From positions 11,920 through 51,583 of the forward strand of contig PAGB01000056.1 of NCBI GenBank assembly GCA_002711265.1: a DNA stretch of 39,664 nucleotides. Reading direction: 5' to 3'. This stretch comes from Rhodospirillaceae bacterium. Lineage in GTDB: Bacteria > Pseudomonadota > Alphaproteobacteria > UBA7985. Positions 17,138-30,928 of the stretch are shown here, piece by piece (position 1 is the stretch's first letter; each line of letters opens with the position of its first letter). The position numbers and the translations under genes are program-made. The notes below the pieces were generated by a model that saw only the letters and a list, made by a program, of their open reading frames with translations, did no database searches and was not told the origin of the DNA.

Positions 17138-18667
17138 CTAACCTCCCGTCGCTTGCAGAACCAGCCACATCAGCCCGGCGCCGACGACCGCCGCCAGCGC
17201 TAAACCCAGCCAGACCGACCCCGCCGAGCGGCGGCGGTTCATTTCAGCGTTCAGATCCTTGAGCGCACTTTCGGCCTCTTCGAGCATGCTTGGCAAGCGT
17301 CCGGCCGCCGCCAGCGCCGTTTCGGCGTGCCCGGAGAGCTGCGCCACCGGGTTGCGGTATTCGATCATCCAGTCGCGCACCAGCGGCCGCGCGATGTCCC
17401 AGATGTTGATATCGGGCGACAGCGACCGGGCGATGCCCTCGGCCATCAGCATATTCTTCTGCAGCAGGAACAGATCGGGCTGCAGGCTCATGTCAAAGGT
17501 GCGGCCCATAGCCAGCAACTGCCCCAGCAGCCGGGCGAAGGACACCCGCTCCAACGGTTGGTTGACGATCGGCTCGGCTACCGAGCGCAGAGCCAGCGCG
17601 AACGCTTGGGTCGAGGCCGAACGCGGCAGGTAGCCTTCTTCCGCGTAACGCCGGGCGAGACCGTCGTAGTCGCCTTCGAGCAGGAAATTCATCAGGTCGG
17701 CGAGAAACACACGGCCTTTCCAGTCCAGCCGGCCGACGATCCCGAAGTCGACGAACACGACCTTACCCTCGGCGTCGATGAACATGTTGCCCGCGTGCTG
17801 GTCACCGTGGAAAAAGCCGTCTTCGAACACAGCCTCAAAGAAGCTGGTGGCGGCATTGGTCAGCACGGCTTCCAGGTCGTGGCCCTGCGCGCGGAGCAGG
17901 TCGCGTTCATCGATGCTGGTGCCCTCGACCCGGGCCATGACCAGCACCCGCTGAGAGGTCAGATCCCAGAACGGCGCCGGCGTGCGCAGGGTGCCACGGT
18001 CGGCGAAGTTGCGCGCCATCTGGTCGGCTGCGGCGGCTTCGAGCCGCAGGTCGAGTTCCATGGCGGTCTGCTCGCGCAGCACGTCGATGATCCCCACGGG
18101 CCGGGCGCGGCGCAGATCAGGGACCAGCGCCTGCGCGAAGCCCGCTGCCCAGCGCAGAAAGCTGAGTTCACGGACGAACCGGCGCTCGATATCTGGGCGC
18201 AGGATCTTGACGGCGACCTCTTCCCCGCTGTGCAGGGTGGCGAAGTGGACCTGCGCGACTGAGGCAGCACTGAAGGCCGGGCCAAAGTCGGCAAAGACGT
18301 CCTCGACCGGCCGACCCAGCGCCTCGGTGAGGATCCGCCGGGCGGTGCCGTCGTCGAAGGGTTCGAGCTGATCCTGCAGCGCCGACAGATCCGCCGCCGC
18401 GCCTTCGCCGATCAGGTCGGCGCGGGTGGAGAGGATCTGACCCAGCTTGATGTACGTCGGGCCGAGCCGCTTGAGGGCGATGGCGAGATTGGTGCCGCTC
18501 GTTCGAGATCGGGCTTTGCCGCCCTTGAGCAGGCTCAGGACGCGCAGGATCCGAGCCGGCAGGCTGCGCGCCGGCGCCAGACGCAGGGCGATGTCGGTCG
18601 CGCCTTCGCGGCCCATGACCCAGAGCAGCCCGAGGCCGGCGAAAGGATGGGTGATCCAGCCCAGCAC
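17138..18667 (-). CDS. ubiB: Ubiquinone biosynthesis ADCK-family atypical kinase/ATPase UbiB
   Basis: UbiB is an ADCK/ABC1-family ATPase needed for ubiquinone synthesis at the inner membrane. The protein (~509 residues) shows KLGQILSTR (the family's KxGQ motif), the AVKILRP lysine, GDQHAGNMFID and VDFG. The C-terminus ends in a transmembrane stretch (WLGLALAAVVGAGLMWLVL), as usual for UbiB. I chose the GTG at 18665-18667, 4 nt after the ubiE stop; a TTG at 18700 would extend it by 11 residues overlapping ubiE. It follows ubiE, which acts in the same pathway, and is followed 3 nt later by coaBC. Confidence 0.94.
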   Translation of the reverse strand: MLGWITHPFAGLGLLWVMGREGATDIALRLAPARSLPARILRVLSLLKGGKARSRTSGTNLAIALKRLGPTYIKLGQILSTRADLIGEGAAADLSALQDQLEPFDDGTARRILTEALGRPVEDVFADFGPAFSAASVAQVHFATLHSGEEVAVKILRPDIERRFVRELSFLRWAAGFAQALVPDLRRARPVGIIDVLREQTAMELDLRLEAAAADQMARNFADRGTLRTPAPFWDLTSQRVLVMARVEGTSIDERDLLRAQGHDLEAVLTNAATSFFEAVFEDGFFHGDQHAGNMFIDAEGKVVFVDFGIVGRLDWKGRVFLADLMNFLLEGDYDGLARRYAEEGYLPRSASTQAFALALRSVAEPIVNQPLERVSFARLLGQLLAMGRTFDMSLQPDLFLLQKNMLMAEGIARSLSPDINIWDIARPLVRDWMIEYRNPVAQLSGHAETALAAAGRLPSMLEEAESALKDLNAEMNRRRSAGSVWLGLALAAVVGAGLMWLVLQATGG

Positions 18668-18671
18668 CGGC

Positions 18672-19427
18672 CTAGACCCGCCAACCGTTGTGGATGGCAA
18701 CGATGCCGCCGGACATATTGCGGTGGCTCACCTGCGCAAGCCCAGCGTCCCGCATCATCGCTTCAAGTCGTTCCTGCGGCGGAAAGCGACGGATGGACTC
18801 GACGAGATACTGGTAGCTCTCGCGGTCTCCGGCGACGAGACGACCAAGCTCGGGCAGCAGGTTGAAGCTGTACTGATCGTAGAGGTCTTTCAGCGCGGGC
18901 AGCACCACGCGGCTGAATTCGAGGCAGTAGAACCGCCCGCCGGGGCGCAGGACCCGCCGCGCTTCCGCCAGTGCCAGTTCCGGCCGGGAGACGTTCCGCA
19001 GCCCGAAGGAAATCGTATAGGCATCAAAAGACCGGTCCTCGAAGGGCAGCGCTTCGGCATTGCCGCAGATCCACTGCAGGTCCTCACGGCCCTGGAAGCG
19101 GGTTTGCCCGGCCTGCAACATGCCCTCGGTCAGGTCAAAAACCAGCACCCGGCCCGGCGCCTGAGGCCCGCCTTGCCGCTGCCGGATGCGCTCTGCGACA
19201 TCGCCGGTGCCGCCGGCCACGTCGAGGCAGACTTCCCCGGCGCGCGGGCGCATCCAGTCCATCAACGCATCTTTCCAAAGCCGGTGCGCGCCCATAGACA
19301 TCAGGTCGTTCATGATGTCGTAGCGGCTCGCCACGCTCTCGAACACGCCCTGGACCAGCGGTGCCTTTTCCTCGACCTTTATGTCGCGGTACCCGAAGTG
19401 GGTGGTATCGTCGTTTTCTTTTGCCAT
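18672..19427 (-). CDS. ubiE: Ubiquinone/menaquinone C-methyltransferase UbiE
   Basis: UbiE is the SAM-dependent C-methyltransferase of ubiquinone (and menaquinone) synthesis. The 251-residue protein has the family signature YDIMNDLMSMGAHRLWK (residues 36-52), SAM motif I LDVAGGTGDVA (68-78) and the SFGLRNVSRP stretch. The ATG at 19425-19427 gives the normal length; the open frame upstream overlaps the divergent mutM and is not homologous. It heads the ubiE-ubiB-coaBC-dut transcription unit, with a 76-nt region shared with mutM. Confidence 0.96.
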   Translation of the reverse strand: MAKENDDTTHFGYRDIKVEEKAPLVQGVFESVASRYDIMNDLMSMGAHRLWKDALMDWMRPRAGEVCLDVAGGTGDVAERIRQRQGGPQAPGRVLVFDLTEGMLQAGQTRFQGREDLQWICGNAEALPFEDRSFDAYTISFGLRNVSRPELALAEARRVLRPGGRFYCLEFSRVVLPALKDLYDQYSFNLLPELGRLVAGDRESYQYLVESIRRFPPQERLEAMMRDAGLAQVSHRNMSGGIVAIHNGWRV

Positions 19428-19503
19428 GCTGCTGAGATAGCCTTTAACCCCGCCCGTGAAAAGAAAGGCGGACTGCCAATAACGCACAGGTGCTGAACGT
19501 CCC
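19428..19503. promoter_or_regulatory. Divergent control region between ubiE and mutM
   Basis: These 76 bases must hold the promoters for both ubiE (leftward) and mutM (rightward). The only structure seen is a short inverted pair, GCCTTT (19440-19445) and AAAGGC (19464-19469). No convincing -35/-10 pair was identified on either strand. Confidence 0.45.
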
Positions 19504-20334
19504 ATGCCTGAACTGCCCGAAGTCGAAACCGTTGTCAGGGGTCTGCGCCCCCTGCTCGAACACCAGCGGCTGGACCGTTTGCTACTCCGGCGGGAGGATA
19601 TGCGCTTCCCGTTTCCGGTGGATCTAAGCCAGCGGCTGACCGGGAAAACCATCGGGACGATCGAGCGTCGGGCCAAGTACGGGCTGATCCGCTTCCCCGA
19701 GGGCGGAGACACGCCACTGACCCTGCTGTTTCACCTCGGGATGAGCGGGCGCATGGTCTGCGTCACCCCGCCGGACGAGGACTTCGACAAGCACGATCAC
19801 GTGGTGTTCCAGACCGCAAAGGGGCAGGTCCGGTTCAACGATCCGCGCCGCTTTGGGTTTGTGGAGATGTACAGCGGACCCGACAGCAACAGCCGCTTTC
19901 TTGACCAGCTAGGGCCGGAGCCGCTGAGCGACGCCCTCAACCTTGGGCACATGCGCAGCGTGTTCAAGGACAAGAGTGCCCCGATCAAGGCCAGCCTGCT
20001 CAACCAACGCCTGATCGCGGGGTTGGGTAATATATACGTGTGCGAGGCGTTGTTCGAAGCGGGCATCCGGCCGACCCGCGCCACCGGCTCACTCAAGCGT
20101 CGCGAGATCGAGCGTCTGTGCGCTGAAATCAAGGCTGTTCTAATCCGTGCGATTGAAGCCGGCGGCTCGTCTTTACGCGACCACCGGCAGGTGTCTGGGG
20201 AGCTGGGATACTTCCAACACGCCTGGCGCGTCTACGGCCGCGAGGACGAACCCTGCCGCACTTGCCAGCGGCCGGTCGAACGCGTCGTGCAGTCAAATCG
20301 ATCGACATTTTTCTGCGCTGCTTGTCAGCGATAG
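19504..20334 (+). CDS. mutM: Formamidopyrimidine-DNA glycosylase (8-oxoguanine glycosylase)
   Basis: MutM removes 8-oxoguanine and formamidopyrimidines from DNA and cuts the abasic site. The 276-residue product begins MPELPEVETV, giving the N-terminal Pro nucleophile and Glu after Met removal. Lys58 in RRAKYG is the conserved DNA-contacting lysine, and the helix-two-turn-helix region has LNQRLIAGLGNIYVCE. The C-terminal zinc finger is complete (Cys251, Cys254, Cys271, Cys274). It is divergent from ubiE and upstream of rpsT, a standard alphaproteobacterial arrangement. Confidence 0.98.
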   Translation: MPELPEVETVVRGLRPLLEHQRLDRLLLRREDMRFPFPVDLSQRLTGKTIGTIERRAKYGLIRFPEGGDTPLTLLFHLGMSGRMVCVTPPDEDFDKHDHVVFQTAKGQVRFNDPRRFGFVEMYSGPDSNSRFLDQLGPEPLSDALNLGHMRSVFKDKSAPIKASLLNQRLIAGLGNIYVCEALFEAGIRPTRATGSLKRREIERLCAEIKAVLIRAIEAGGSSLRDHRQVSGELGYFQHAWRVYGREDEPCRTCQRPVERVVQSNRSTFFCAACQR

Positions 20335-20344
20335 GAGCCTTGCC

Positions 20345-20373
20345 TTGCGCTCAGCGGTCTTTGGGCCTATAGC
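20345..20373 (+). promoter_or_regulatory. Candidate sigma-70 promoter of rpsT
   Basis: TTGCGC (20345-20350) and TATAGC (20368-20373) are separated by exactly 17 bases. This would start transcription near 20380, giving a leader of about 33 nt before the rpsT ATG. It lies 10 nt past the mutM stop. The match is by eye. Confidence 0.55.
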
Positions 20374-20413
20374 AGCGCTCAATCTTTGAAATTGTCTTTG
20401 GAAACCGACCCGA

Positions 20414-20677
20414 ATGGCACATTCCCGTTCCGCCCGTAAGCGCGTCCGCACCGCGGCTCGCCGGACCGAAATCAACCGCGCTCGCCGCAGCCGCGTCCGC
20501 ACCTTCATTAAAAAGGTCGAGGCCGCCGTCGCCGCCGGCGACCAGACCGCTGCCCGCGCAGCCCTGACCGCAGCCCAGCCCGAGATCATGCGCGGCGTGA
20601 CCAAGGGCACGATGCACAAGAACACCGCATCCCGGAAAATCAGTCGCCTGAGCGCGGCCGTGAAGCGGATGGCCTGA
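20414..20677 (+). CDS. rpsT: 30S ribosomal protein S20
   Basis: An 87-residue, strongly basic, Arg/Lys/Ala-rich helical protein of the 30S subunit that binds 16S rRNA. The start [12 protein letters not shown] (compare MANxxSAKKR in homologues), the [16 protein letters not shown] segment and the length are diagnostic. A promoter-like pair lies upstream and a strong terminator starts 34 nt after the stop, so it is probably transcribed on its own. The Shine-Dalgarno sequence is weak (GGAAA about 13 nt upstream). Confidence 0.97.
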   Translation: MAHSRSARKRVRTAARRTEINRARRSRVRTFIKKVEAAVAAGDQTAARAALTAAQPEIMRGVTKGTMHKNTASRKISRLSAAVKRMA

Positions 20678-20710
20678 TTCGACGCGATCAGCACACCGAC
20701 GCCTGATTTG

Positions 20711-20747
20711 AAAAGCCGACCGGAGCCCGCGTTCCGGTCGGCTTTTT
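20711..20747 (+). terminator. Rho-independent terminator after rpsT
   Basis: AAAAGCCGACCGGA (20711-20724) pairs perfectly over 14 bp with 20733-20746, with an 8-nt loop, and ends in a run of five T on the plus strand. This is the strongest intrinsic terminator in the window. The A-run on the left arm means it could also work on the minus strand. Confidence 0.9.
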
Positions 20748-21289
20748 GCAGCCCTCATTTCGGCGCCTTGCGTGCCTTTTGCGAGTCGTGCTCGGTCCAG
20801 TCTTGGGACCCGGGCGATTCGTCTCAGCACGTGCACTGATAGGATACATCGAGGCAAGATTCGCGATTCCTGCGTAATATTAGCCTTGATCTTCTCATGA
20901 TCTTGCGTGCGCACGGATTCGAAAAAATCGAATTCTAAGCAGGCTGTACCGGACTGAGGCAGCGACTCCACAAATTTCACTTTTTTGGCCAATCGCACGT
21001 TTTCGATGCTTGCCCGGTTGCTAGAGGGCCTTAAACATGAGGCCTAATAAAAAGGAGGCGTCAGGCCCCCACGGCGCCTGAACAGAGGTGCCGATAATGC
21101 TCGAGAGATCGGACCGCAGAAAGCGCACTGCAAGATGCGCCGCACTGATCCTGCAAAGAGCGAAGCAAGTAAATTGAGGAGAAGAGCTGTGTGGGAATGT
21201 ATCCGGGGCCACCGACTGAAGTGCAGTGAGCAAGCCAAAATTTTTAACGCTCTGGCTGATACAGCACCGACCGTGGTCTGGATCAAGCC
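20748..21289 (+). other. 542-bp dnaA leader region
   Basis: This is the long gene-poor stretch between the rpsT terminator and dnaA, less GC-rich than its surroundings. It holds an inverted repeat ATTCGA-AAAAA-TCGAAT (20917-20933), a GGCCT/AGGCC pair (21027-21044), a CAGGC/GCCTG pair (21062-21080), an isolated AAAAAGGAGG at about 21048-21057, and two short ORFs described separately. I searched both strands by eye for TTATCCACA-type DnaA boxes and found none with fewer than three mismatches. A long minus-strand frame (20351-20998) runs antisense to rpsT and is not credible. It presumably contains the dnaA promoter, and possibly a non-canonical origin. Confidence 0.5.
21097..21177 (+). CDS. Possible 26-residue leader ORF upstream of dnaA
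   Basis: An ATG-started frame of 26 very basic residues (MLERSDRRKRTARCAALI...). Its TGA stop is part of the sequence TGAGGAG, which is also the putative ribosome binding site of the next short ORF. Its own ribosome binding site is poor (AGG 9 nt upstream). It may be chance; it is reported because of the tandem arrangement with the next ORF. Confidence 0.2.
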   Translation: MLERSDRRKRTARCAALILQRAKQVN

Positions 21290-21293
21290 GTGA
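21189..21293 (+). CDS. Possible 34-residue leader ORF overlapping the dnaA start
   Basis: A GTG at 21189 is preceded by a GAGGAG Shine-Dalgarno sequence with a 7-nt gap. The frame encodes 34 residues (MWECIRGHRLKCSEQAK...) and its TGA overlaps the dnaA start as GTGA at 21290-21293. That overlap is the same type used by many coupled gene pairs in this window, and dnaA itself has no strong ribosome binding site. I infer a leader peptide translationally coupled to dnaA. The product resembles no known family and the ORF could be fortuitous. Confidence 0.4.
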   Translation: MWECIRGHRLKCSEQAKIFNALADTAPTVVWIKP

Positions 21294-22750
21294 CTGACAG
21301 CTTCCACACCCTCCAGGATCGTCAAGAAATTTGGTCGCAGGTCAAGGCTTCCATCCGTCGTGAATACGGCGAGAGCACTTACCGTTCGTGGCTTCGTCCG
21401 ATCGAATTTTCTGAAGCCAACGATGAGCGGATTCGCCTGTCCGTTCCTTCTCGCTTCGTCCGCGATTGGGTACAGGCCAATTACCTTGAGCGACTACGTG
21501 CTCTCTGGGTAATGCACGAGCCTGAGATTGAGACGGTCGAAATCATTGTCCGGCCCGCGACCCAACCCGGTGCGCCTATCCCGCCGAGCAAAGCCGGCGT
21601 CGGCAACTTCGCGGCCCCGCTGGACGCGATCGAAACCGCAACTGGCAAACCTGGCATCAGTCCACTGGCTGCGCCGACCATCCTCAATAGCGCCGAGATG
21701 TCTCAGTACCGTTACACGGTACCCAATGACGACAAGCAACTGGTCAAGCGCTTTAGCTTCAAGGACTTCGTGGTCGGCCAACCCAACGAACTCGCCTACG
21801 CCGCTGCACGGCGTGTGGCTGAGAGTGCCGAAGTCGCCTTCAATCCGCTGTTCCTTTACGGCGGGGTAGGACTGGGCAAGACCCACCTTATGCACGCCAT
21901 CGCCTGGCACATCCGCGAAACCCAGCCTGAGCGTCGGGTCGCTTACCTGTCGGCTGAAAAGTTCATGTCCCTGTTCATTCAGGCGGTGCGTCACCGCGAC
22001 ACAATAGCGTTCAAGGACGAGTTCCGTTCCGTGGACGTGCTGATGATCGACGACATCCACTTCATCGGTGGTAAGGAAGCCAGCCAGGAAGAATTCTTCC
22101 ACACCTTCAACGCGCTGGTTGATCAGAACCACCAGGTCGTGGTCTCCGCTGACAAGTCACCGAGCGATCTCGAAGGTCTCGAAGACCGGCTGAAGTCGCG
22201 GCTGGGCTGGGGTCTGGTCGCCGACATCCACCCGACCAACTACGAACTTCGGCTGTCGATCCTGCAGGCCAAGGCCGAGAGCATCGCCCTGGAAATCCCG
22301 CCGCAAGTGCTCGAATTCCTGTCCCACAAGATTTCCTCGAACATCCGCGAGCTGGAAGGCGCGCTGAACCGGATCGAGGCGCATGCAATCCTGATCGGCC
22401 GCCCGGTGACGCTGGAGATGGTGCAGGACGTGCTCCACGACCTGCTCAAGGCCAACGACCGCCGGGTGACCATCGAAGAGATTCAGAAGAAGGTCGCCGA
22501 GCACTTCAACATCAAGCTCAGCGAAATGTTCTCGCCCCGCCGGGCACGCTCCGTGGCGCGTCCACGGCAGATCGCCATGTACCTGTCCAAGCAGCTGACC
22601 ACGCGGTCCCTGCCAGAGATTGGACGGCGTTTCGGTAACCGCGACCACACCACGGTGATGCACGCCGTGCGCAAGGTGGAGGAGCTCCGGTCGCTCGACG
22701 CGGCCATCGACGAGGACGTCGAACTGCTGCGCCGCATGCTTGAGAACTAG
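21290..22750 (+). CDS. dnaA: Chromosomal replication initiator protein DnaA
   Basis: DnaA binds the origin as ATP-bound oligomers and opens it for DnaB loading. The 486-residue product has the N-terminal interaction domain (residues ~1-90), a short linker, the AAA+ domain with Walker A GGVGLGKTH (from ~190) and Walker B VLMIDDIHF (from ~249), and the DNA-binding domain IV with the GNRDHTTVMHAVRKVEEL signature (from ~449). The start is a GTG at 21290, overlapped by a short upstream ORF. It is convergent with the following minus-strand genes, 48 nt away; dnaN is not downstream as in many bacteria but lies about 8 kb off on the other strand. Confidence 0.98.
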   Translation: MTDSFHTLQDRQEIWSQVKASIRREYGESTYRSWLRPIEFSEANDERIRLSVPSRFVRDWVQANYLERLRALWVMHEPEIETVEIIVRPATQPGAPIPPSKAGVGNFAAPLDAIETATGKPGISPLAAPTILNSAEMSQYRYTVPNDDKQLVKRFSFKDFVVGQPNELAYAAARRVAESAEVAFNPLFLYGGVGLGKTHLMHAIAWHIRETQPERRVAYLSAEKFMSLFIQAVRHRDTIAFKDEFRSVDVLMIDDIHFIGGKEASQEEFFHTFNALVDQNHQVVVSADKSPSDLEGLEDRLKSRLGWGLVADIHPTNYELRLSILQAKAESIALEIPPQVLEFLSHKISSNIRELEGALNRIEAHAILIGRPVTLEMVQDVLHDLLKANDRRVTIEEIQKKVAEHFNIKLSEMFSPRRARSVARPRQIAMYLSKQLTTRSLPEIGRRFGNRDHTTVMHAVRKVEELRSLDAAIDEDVELLRRMLEN

Positions 22751-22752
22751 AC

Positions 22753-22777
22753 CACGGGTCTCAGACCGGGACCCGTG
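22753..22777. terminator. Hairpin between convergent dnaA and the DUF1501 gene
   Basis: CACGGGTC (22753-22760) pairs with GACCCGTG (22770-22777) across a 9-nt loop, directly after the dnaA stop. There is no T-run on either side, so it is a candidate bidirectional transcription end of moderate strength. Confidence 0.5.
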
Positions 22778-22798
22778 CGGAATTCAGCCTAAATCAGC

Positions 22799-23986
22799 TT
22801 AAATCAGCAGCCCGTCGAGGGCGCCGACCGCCCCGCTATCGGGGAAGATCTTCTGGTTCAGCTCGGCGTTGCGCAGGTCGTAGTGCGCGCCGAGCACACC
22901 CTTGAGCAACTGCCGGGTGTCGAGCGTTGGACGCAGATCCCGCCCCTCGAACAGCTGGTTCGACGCCAGCCCCGGCCAATCCGCGATCACTCGACCCCCA
23001 CGCACCGCACCGCCGAACAGCAACGCTGCGCCGCCCGTGCCGTGATCGGTGCCGCCGGTGCCATTGGTGGCCACCGTCCGGCCGAATTCGGTTGAAACCA
23101 GCACCACAGTCTTCGACCAGACCTCCGGCGAGAGCGTCGCCTTAAAGGTCAGCAGACCATTGGCCAGCGCTTCAAGCCGGCGGTCGAGTGCACCGCCCGC
23201 CTTGCCCTGCCCCGCGTGGGTGTCCCAGCCGGAGAACTCCATGGCTGCGATCCGCGGGCCGTCGTCGGCTTCGAGGAAACGGCCGGTGGCCGAGAACAGC
23301 TGGTCGAACAGTGCCAGCCCACGCTTGCCGCCGCCGGAGTCCATGACCATGGCCTGCTCCTGCAGGTTCAGGGCCGCCGTGAAGCTGTCGGCGAGCTGCG
23401 GATCCTGGTTGTAGAGCCGCGAGAGGTCGGCGAGGAAGGCTTCGTCACCATCGCGCTGCACCTTGGGCGCCCACGTAGCAACGGGCACCTCACCACGCAG
23501 CGAGGTCGGCAAGCCGCCGCCGACCGCGATCCCGGCGCCCGAGGCACCACCGATCACGCCAAGGGTTCGATTGAGCCAGCCGGTGGCGGTTCCCACGGGC
23601 TTGTCCAAGCCGGTTTCGAGGATCGACTGCGCGTCAAAGTGCGAGCGCGTGCGGTAGGGGATGGCGAGGCCCTGAACCGGCAGCAGCTCGCCCTCGAGGA
23701 AGGCCGGCGCCAGCGGCGACAGACCGGGCGCAAGGGCAAAGGTGCTGTCCAGCGGCGTCAGCACGCTGCTGTCGTAGGCGAGCTGGCCGCGCGCCGAGGC
23801 GTAGGCCGGATCACCGTAGGGCACAACGGCGTGCAGGCCGTCCATGGCCCCACGCAGCAGCACAAACACAAAACGCTGGTCAGTCGCCGATTGGGCAAAG
23901 CTGATCGAGGGCGCAAAGCTGGTCGCCAGACCCCCGGCGCAGGCGGAGGCAAGGAAGGCGCGTCGATTGAGAAAGGACTGGTTCAC
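22799..23986 (-). CDS. DUF1501 family protein with Tat-type signal
   Basis: A 395-residue protein of the DUF1501 family (sulfatase-like fold, function unproven). The N-terminus NRRAFLASACAGGLATSFA is a twin-arginine signal, so it is probably exported folded to the periplasm. Family features include FVFVLLRGAMDGLHAVVP, the SGWDTHAGQG segment and VSTEFGRTVATNGTGGTDHG. The start is a GTG at 23984-23986, 3 nt after the stop of the DUF1800 gene. DUF1501 and DUF1800 genes occur together across many phyla, which suggests a shared function. Confidence 0.9.
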   Translation of the reverse strand: MNQSFLNRRAFLASACAGGLATSFAPSISFAQSATDQRFVFVLLRGAMDGLHAVVPYGDPAYASARGQLAYDSSVLTPLDSTFALAPGLSPLAPAFLEGELLPVQGLAIPYRTRSHFDAQSILETGLDKPVGTATGWLNRTLGVIGGASGAGIAVGGGLPTSLRGEVPVATWAPKVQRDGDEAFLADLSRLYNQDPQLADSFTAALNLQEQAMVMDSGGGKRGLALFDQLFSATGRFLEADDGPRIAAMEFSGWDTHAGQGKAGGALDRRLEALANGLLTFKATLSPEVWSKTVVLVSTEFGRTVATNGTGGTDHGTGGAALLFGGAVRGGRVIADWPGLASNQLFEGRDLRPTLDTRQLLKGVLGAHYDLRNAELNQKIFPDSGAVGALDGLLI

Positions 23987-23989
23987 GGG

Positions 23990-25330
23990 TCATCTCCACT
24001 GAAAATCGGGGCTGGCAAAGACCAGTGTCGCCTGATCAGCGGCACTGGATTGCTCGGCGAGGAGGGCATTGAGCAGGGCGGGGTCACGCACCTCCATGAC
24101 GTCTTGGGCGAAGGCTCCGACATCGGTCAGGCGGGCACGCGCGCGCTTGGTCACCATCCGGGCGAGGTCGGCGCGGCGCAACAGGCCGTCGGGGTCGCCC
24201 CAATCAGCGACCTCGTCGCTGTACCCGGCCGGGGACGGCGGCGACCACGGGATGTGGCGCAGGGCGGTCAGGGCAGAGACGGCTTTGCGATCCACCTTTG
24301 ACAGGCCGAGGCCCCGGCCCATGGCGATCAGAAATTCCTGCGGCGAGCGGATCTTGCGTTCCGGGCCATAGAAGGCGCCGTCTAGGTCGAGCAGCGCCAG
24401 ACTGACTTCGGCCAGATCACCGTCGGTGTCGAGATACACACCTGCGATAATGTCGATATCGAGCGGGTGCGGCCGGTCGCTGACGAAGTGCCGGACCAGC
24501 TTGGTCGCAAGGAATCGCGCCGTCGACGGGTGGCGGCACAGATTGGCAATGGCGGCTGTGCCTTCGTTCTCACCGCCCTGGGGGTAGCGGCGACCGAGCA
24601 GGGTCTTGGACCCTGGCTCGTGCATGGCATCGGCAAAGGCGAAGGGCTTGACCGGCCCGGTGTTGCGCTGGCGGACGTAGCCGCCGATGGTCCAGCCGGT
24701 GAGGATCAGCGCCAGCTGCTCTACATCGCGCTGGTCGTAGCCCCCATCGACGCCGAGGGTATGTAGCTCGAGCAGCTCGCGGGCGTAGTTCTCATTGAGG
24801 CCACGGCGATTGTTCCGACCGGCGCGGGCATTGGGTCCGATTGAGCGGACCTGATCGAGGTAGATCAGCATCGCCGGGTGACGGGCGCTGGCCCGTACCA
24901 TGTCAGCGAAGCGGCCGAAGACGTGGGGGCGGATGGCCTCGCGCTCATAAGCGCCGGCCGACAGGGCAACCATCGGCTCACCCACAGTGCTGACCGCCAG
25001 ATGGTTCGACCAGAACCGCGCCAGCCGCTCGGCAAAGGGGGCGTCGGTGGTCATGGCCTGACGCAGTGCCGCGCCGGCCTCGAGCCCGAAGGTCTGGCGG
25101 CCGAACTGGCGCAGGTCTTTGCGCGCCGCGGTCTTGTCGTCGCGGGCGCGGTTTTTCATGATTGTTTCGATGAGGCTCTGGGCGCTGGGTAAATCGGACC
25201 CGGTCAGCAGCGCTGCGGCGGGGTTGATCTGGCTCCGCAGCCAAGAACGCGGGTCAACAGACCGCGACTCACCGGGGCGGGCGCCGAGGCCGAAGCGGTT
25301 CAGAGCTCGAAGTTGTGGGTTGGCTTGCAT
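23990..25330 (-). CDS. DUF1800 family protein
   Basis: A 446-residue DUF1800 protein. It begins near LRALNRFGLGARPGE, where the family domain starts, and carries the diagnostic NENYARELLELHTLGVDGGY segment, followed by ALILTGWTI. No signal peptide is visible, in contrast to its DUF1501 partner. The ATG (25328-25330) has a strong CAGGAGGA ribosome binding site about 7 nt upstream. The gene lies 53 nt after the exported unknown protein and 3 nt before the DUF1501 gene. The biochemical role of the family is not established. Confidence 0.9.
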   Translation of the reverse strand: MQANPQLRALNRFGLGARPGESRSVDPRSWLRSQINPAAALLTGSDLPSAQSLIETIMKNRARDDKTAARKDLRQFGRQTFGLEAGAALRQAMTTDAPFAERLARFWSNHLAVSTVGEPMVALSAGAYEREAIRPHVFGRFADMVRASARHPAMLIYLDQVRSIGPNARAGRNNRRGLNENYARELLELHTLGVDGGYDQRDVEQLALILTGWTIGGYVRQRNTGPVKPFAFADAMHEPGSKTLLGRRYPQGGENEGTAAIANLCRHPSTARFLATKLVRHFVSDRPHPLDIDIIAGVYLDTDGDLAEVSLALLDLDGAFYGPERKIRSPQEFLIAMGRGLGLSKVDRKAVSALTALRHIPWSPPSPAGYSDEVADWGDPDGLLRRADLARMVTKRARARLTDVGAFAQDVMEVRDPALLNALLAEQSSAADQATLVFASPDFQWR

Positions 25331-25383
25331 GAGCAGGTCCTCCTGTATCCCCCCTTACGACGGCTGAGCCCGCTGGCATCCCC

Positions 25384-30890
<5,507 letters not shown>

Positions 30891-30928
30891 TCTACCTTCG
30901 CCCCTGCGTCCGGATCGACTGGATCAGC

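Noticed and set aside
20351-20998. 215-codon minus-strand frame covering rpsT and the dnaA leader
   Set aside because: It runs antisense through rpsT and across its strong terminator, with no recognisable protein features.
20748-21289. Canonical oriC with DnaA boxes
   Set aside because: The best matches (around 20966 and 21188) differ from TTATCCACA at three positions and are not clustered.
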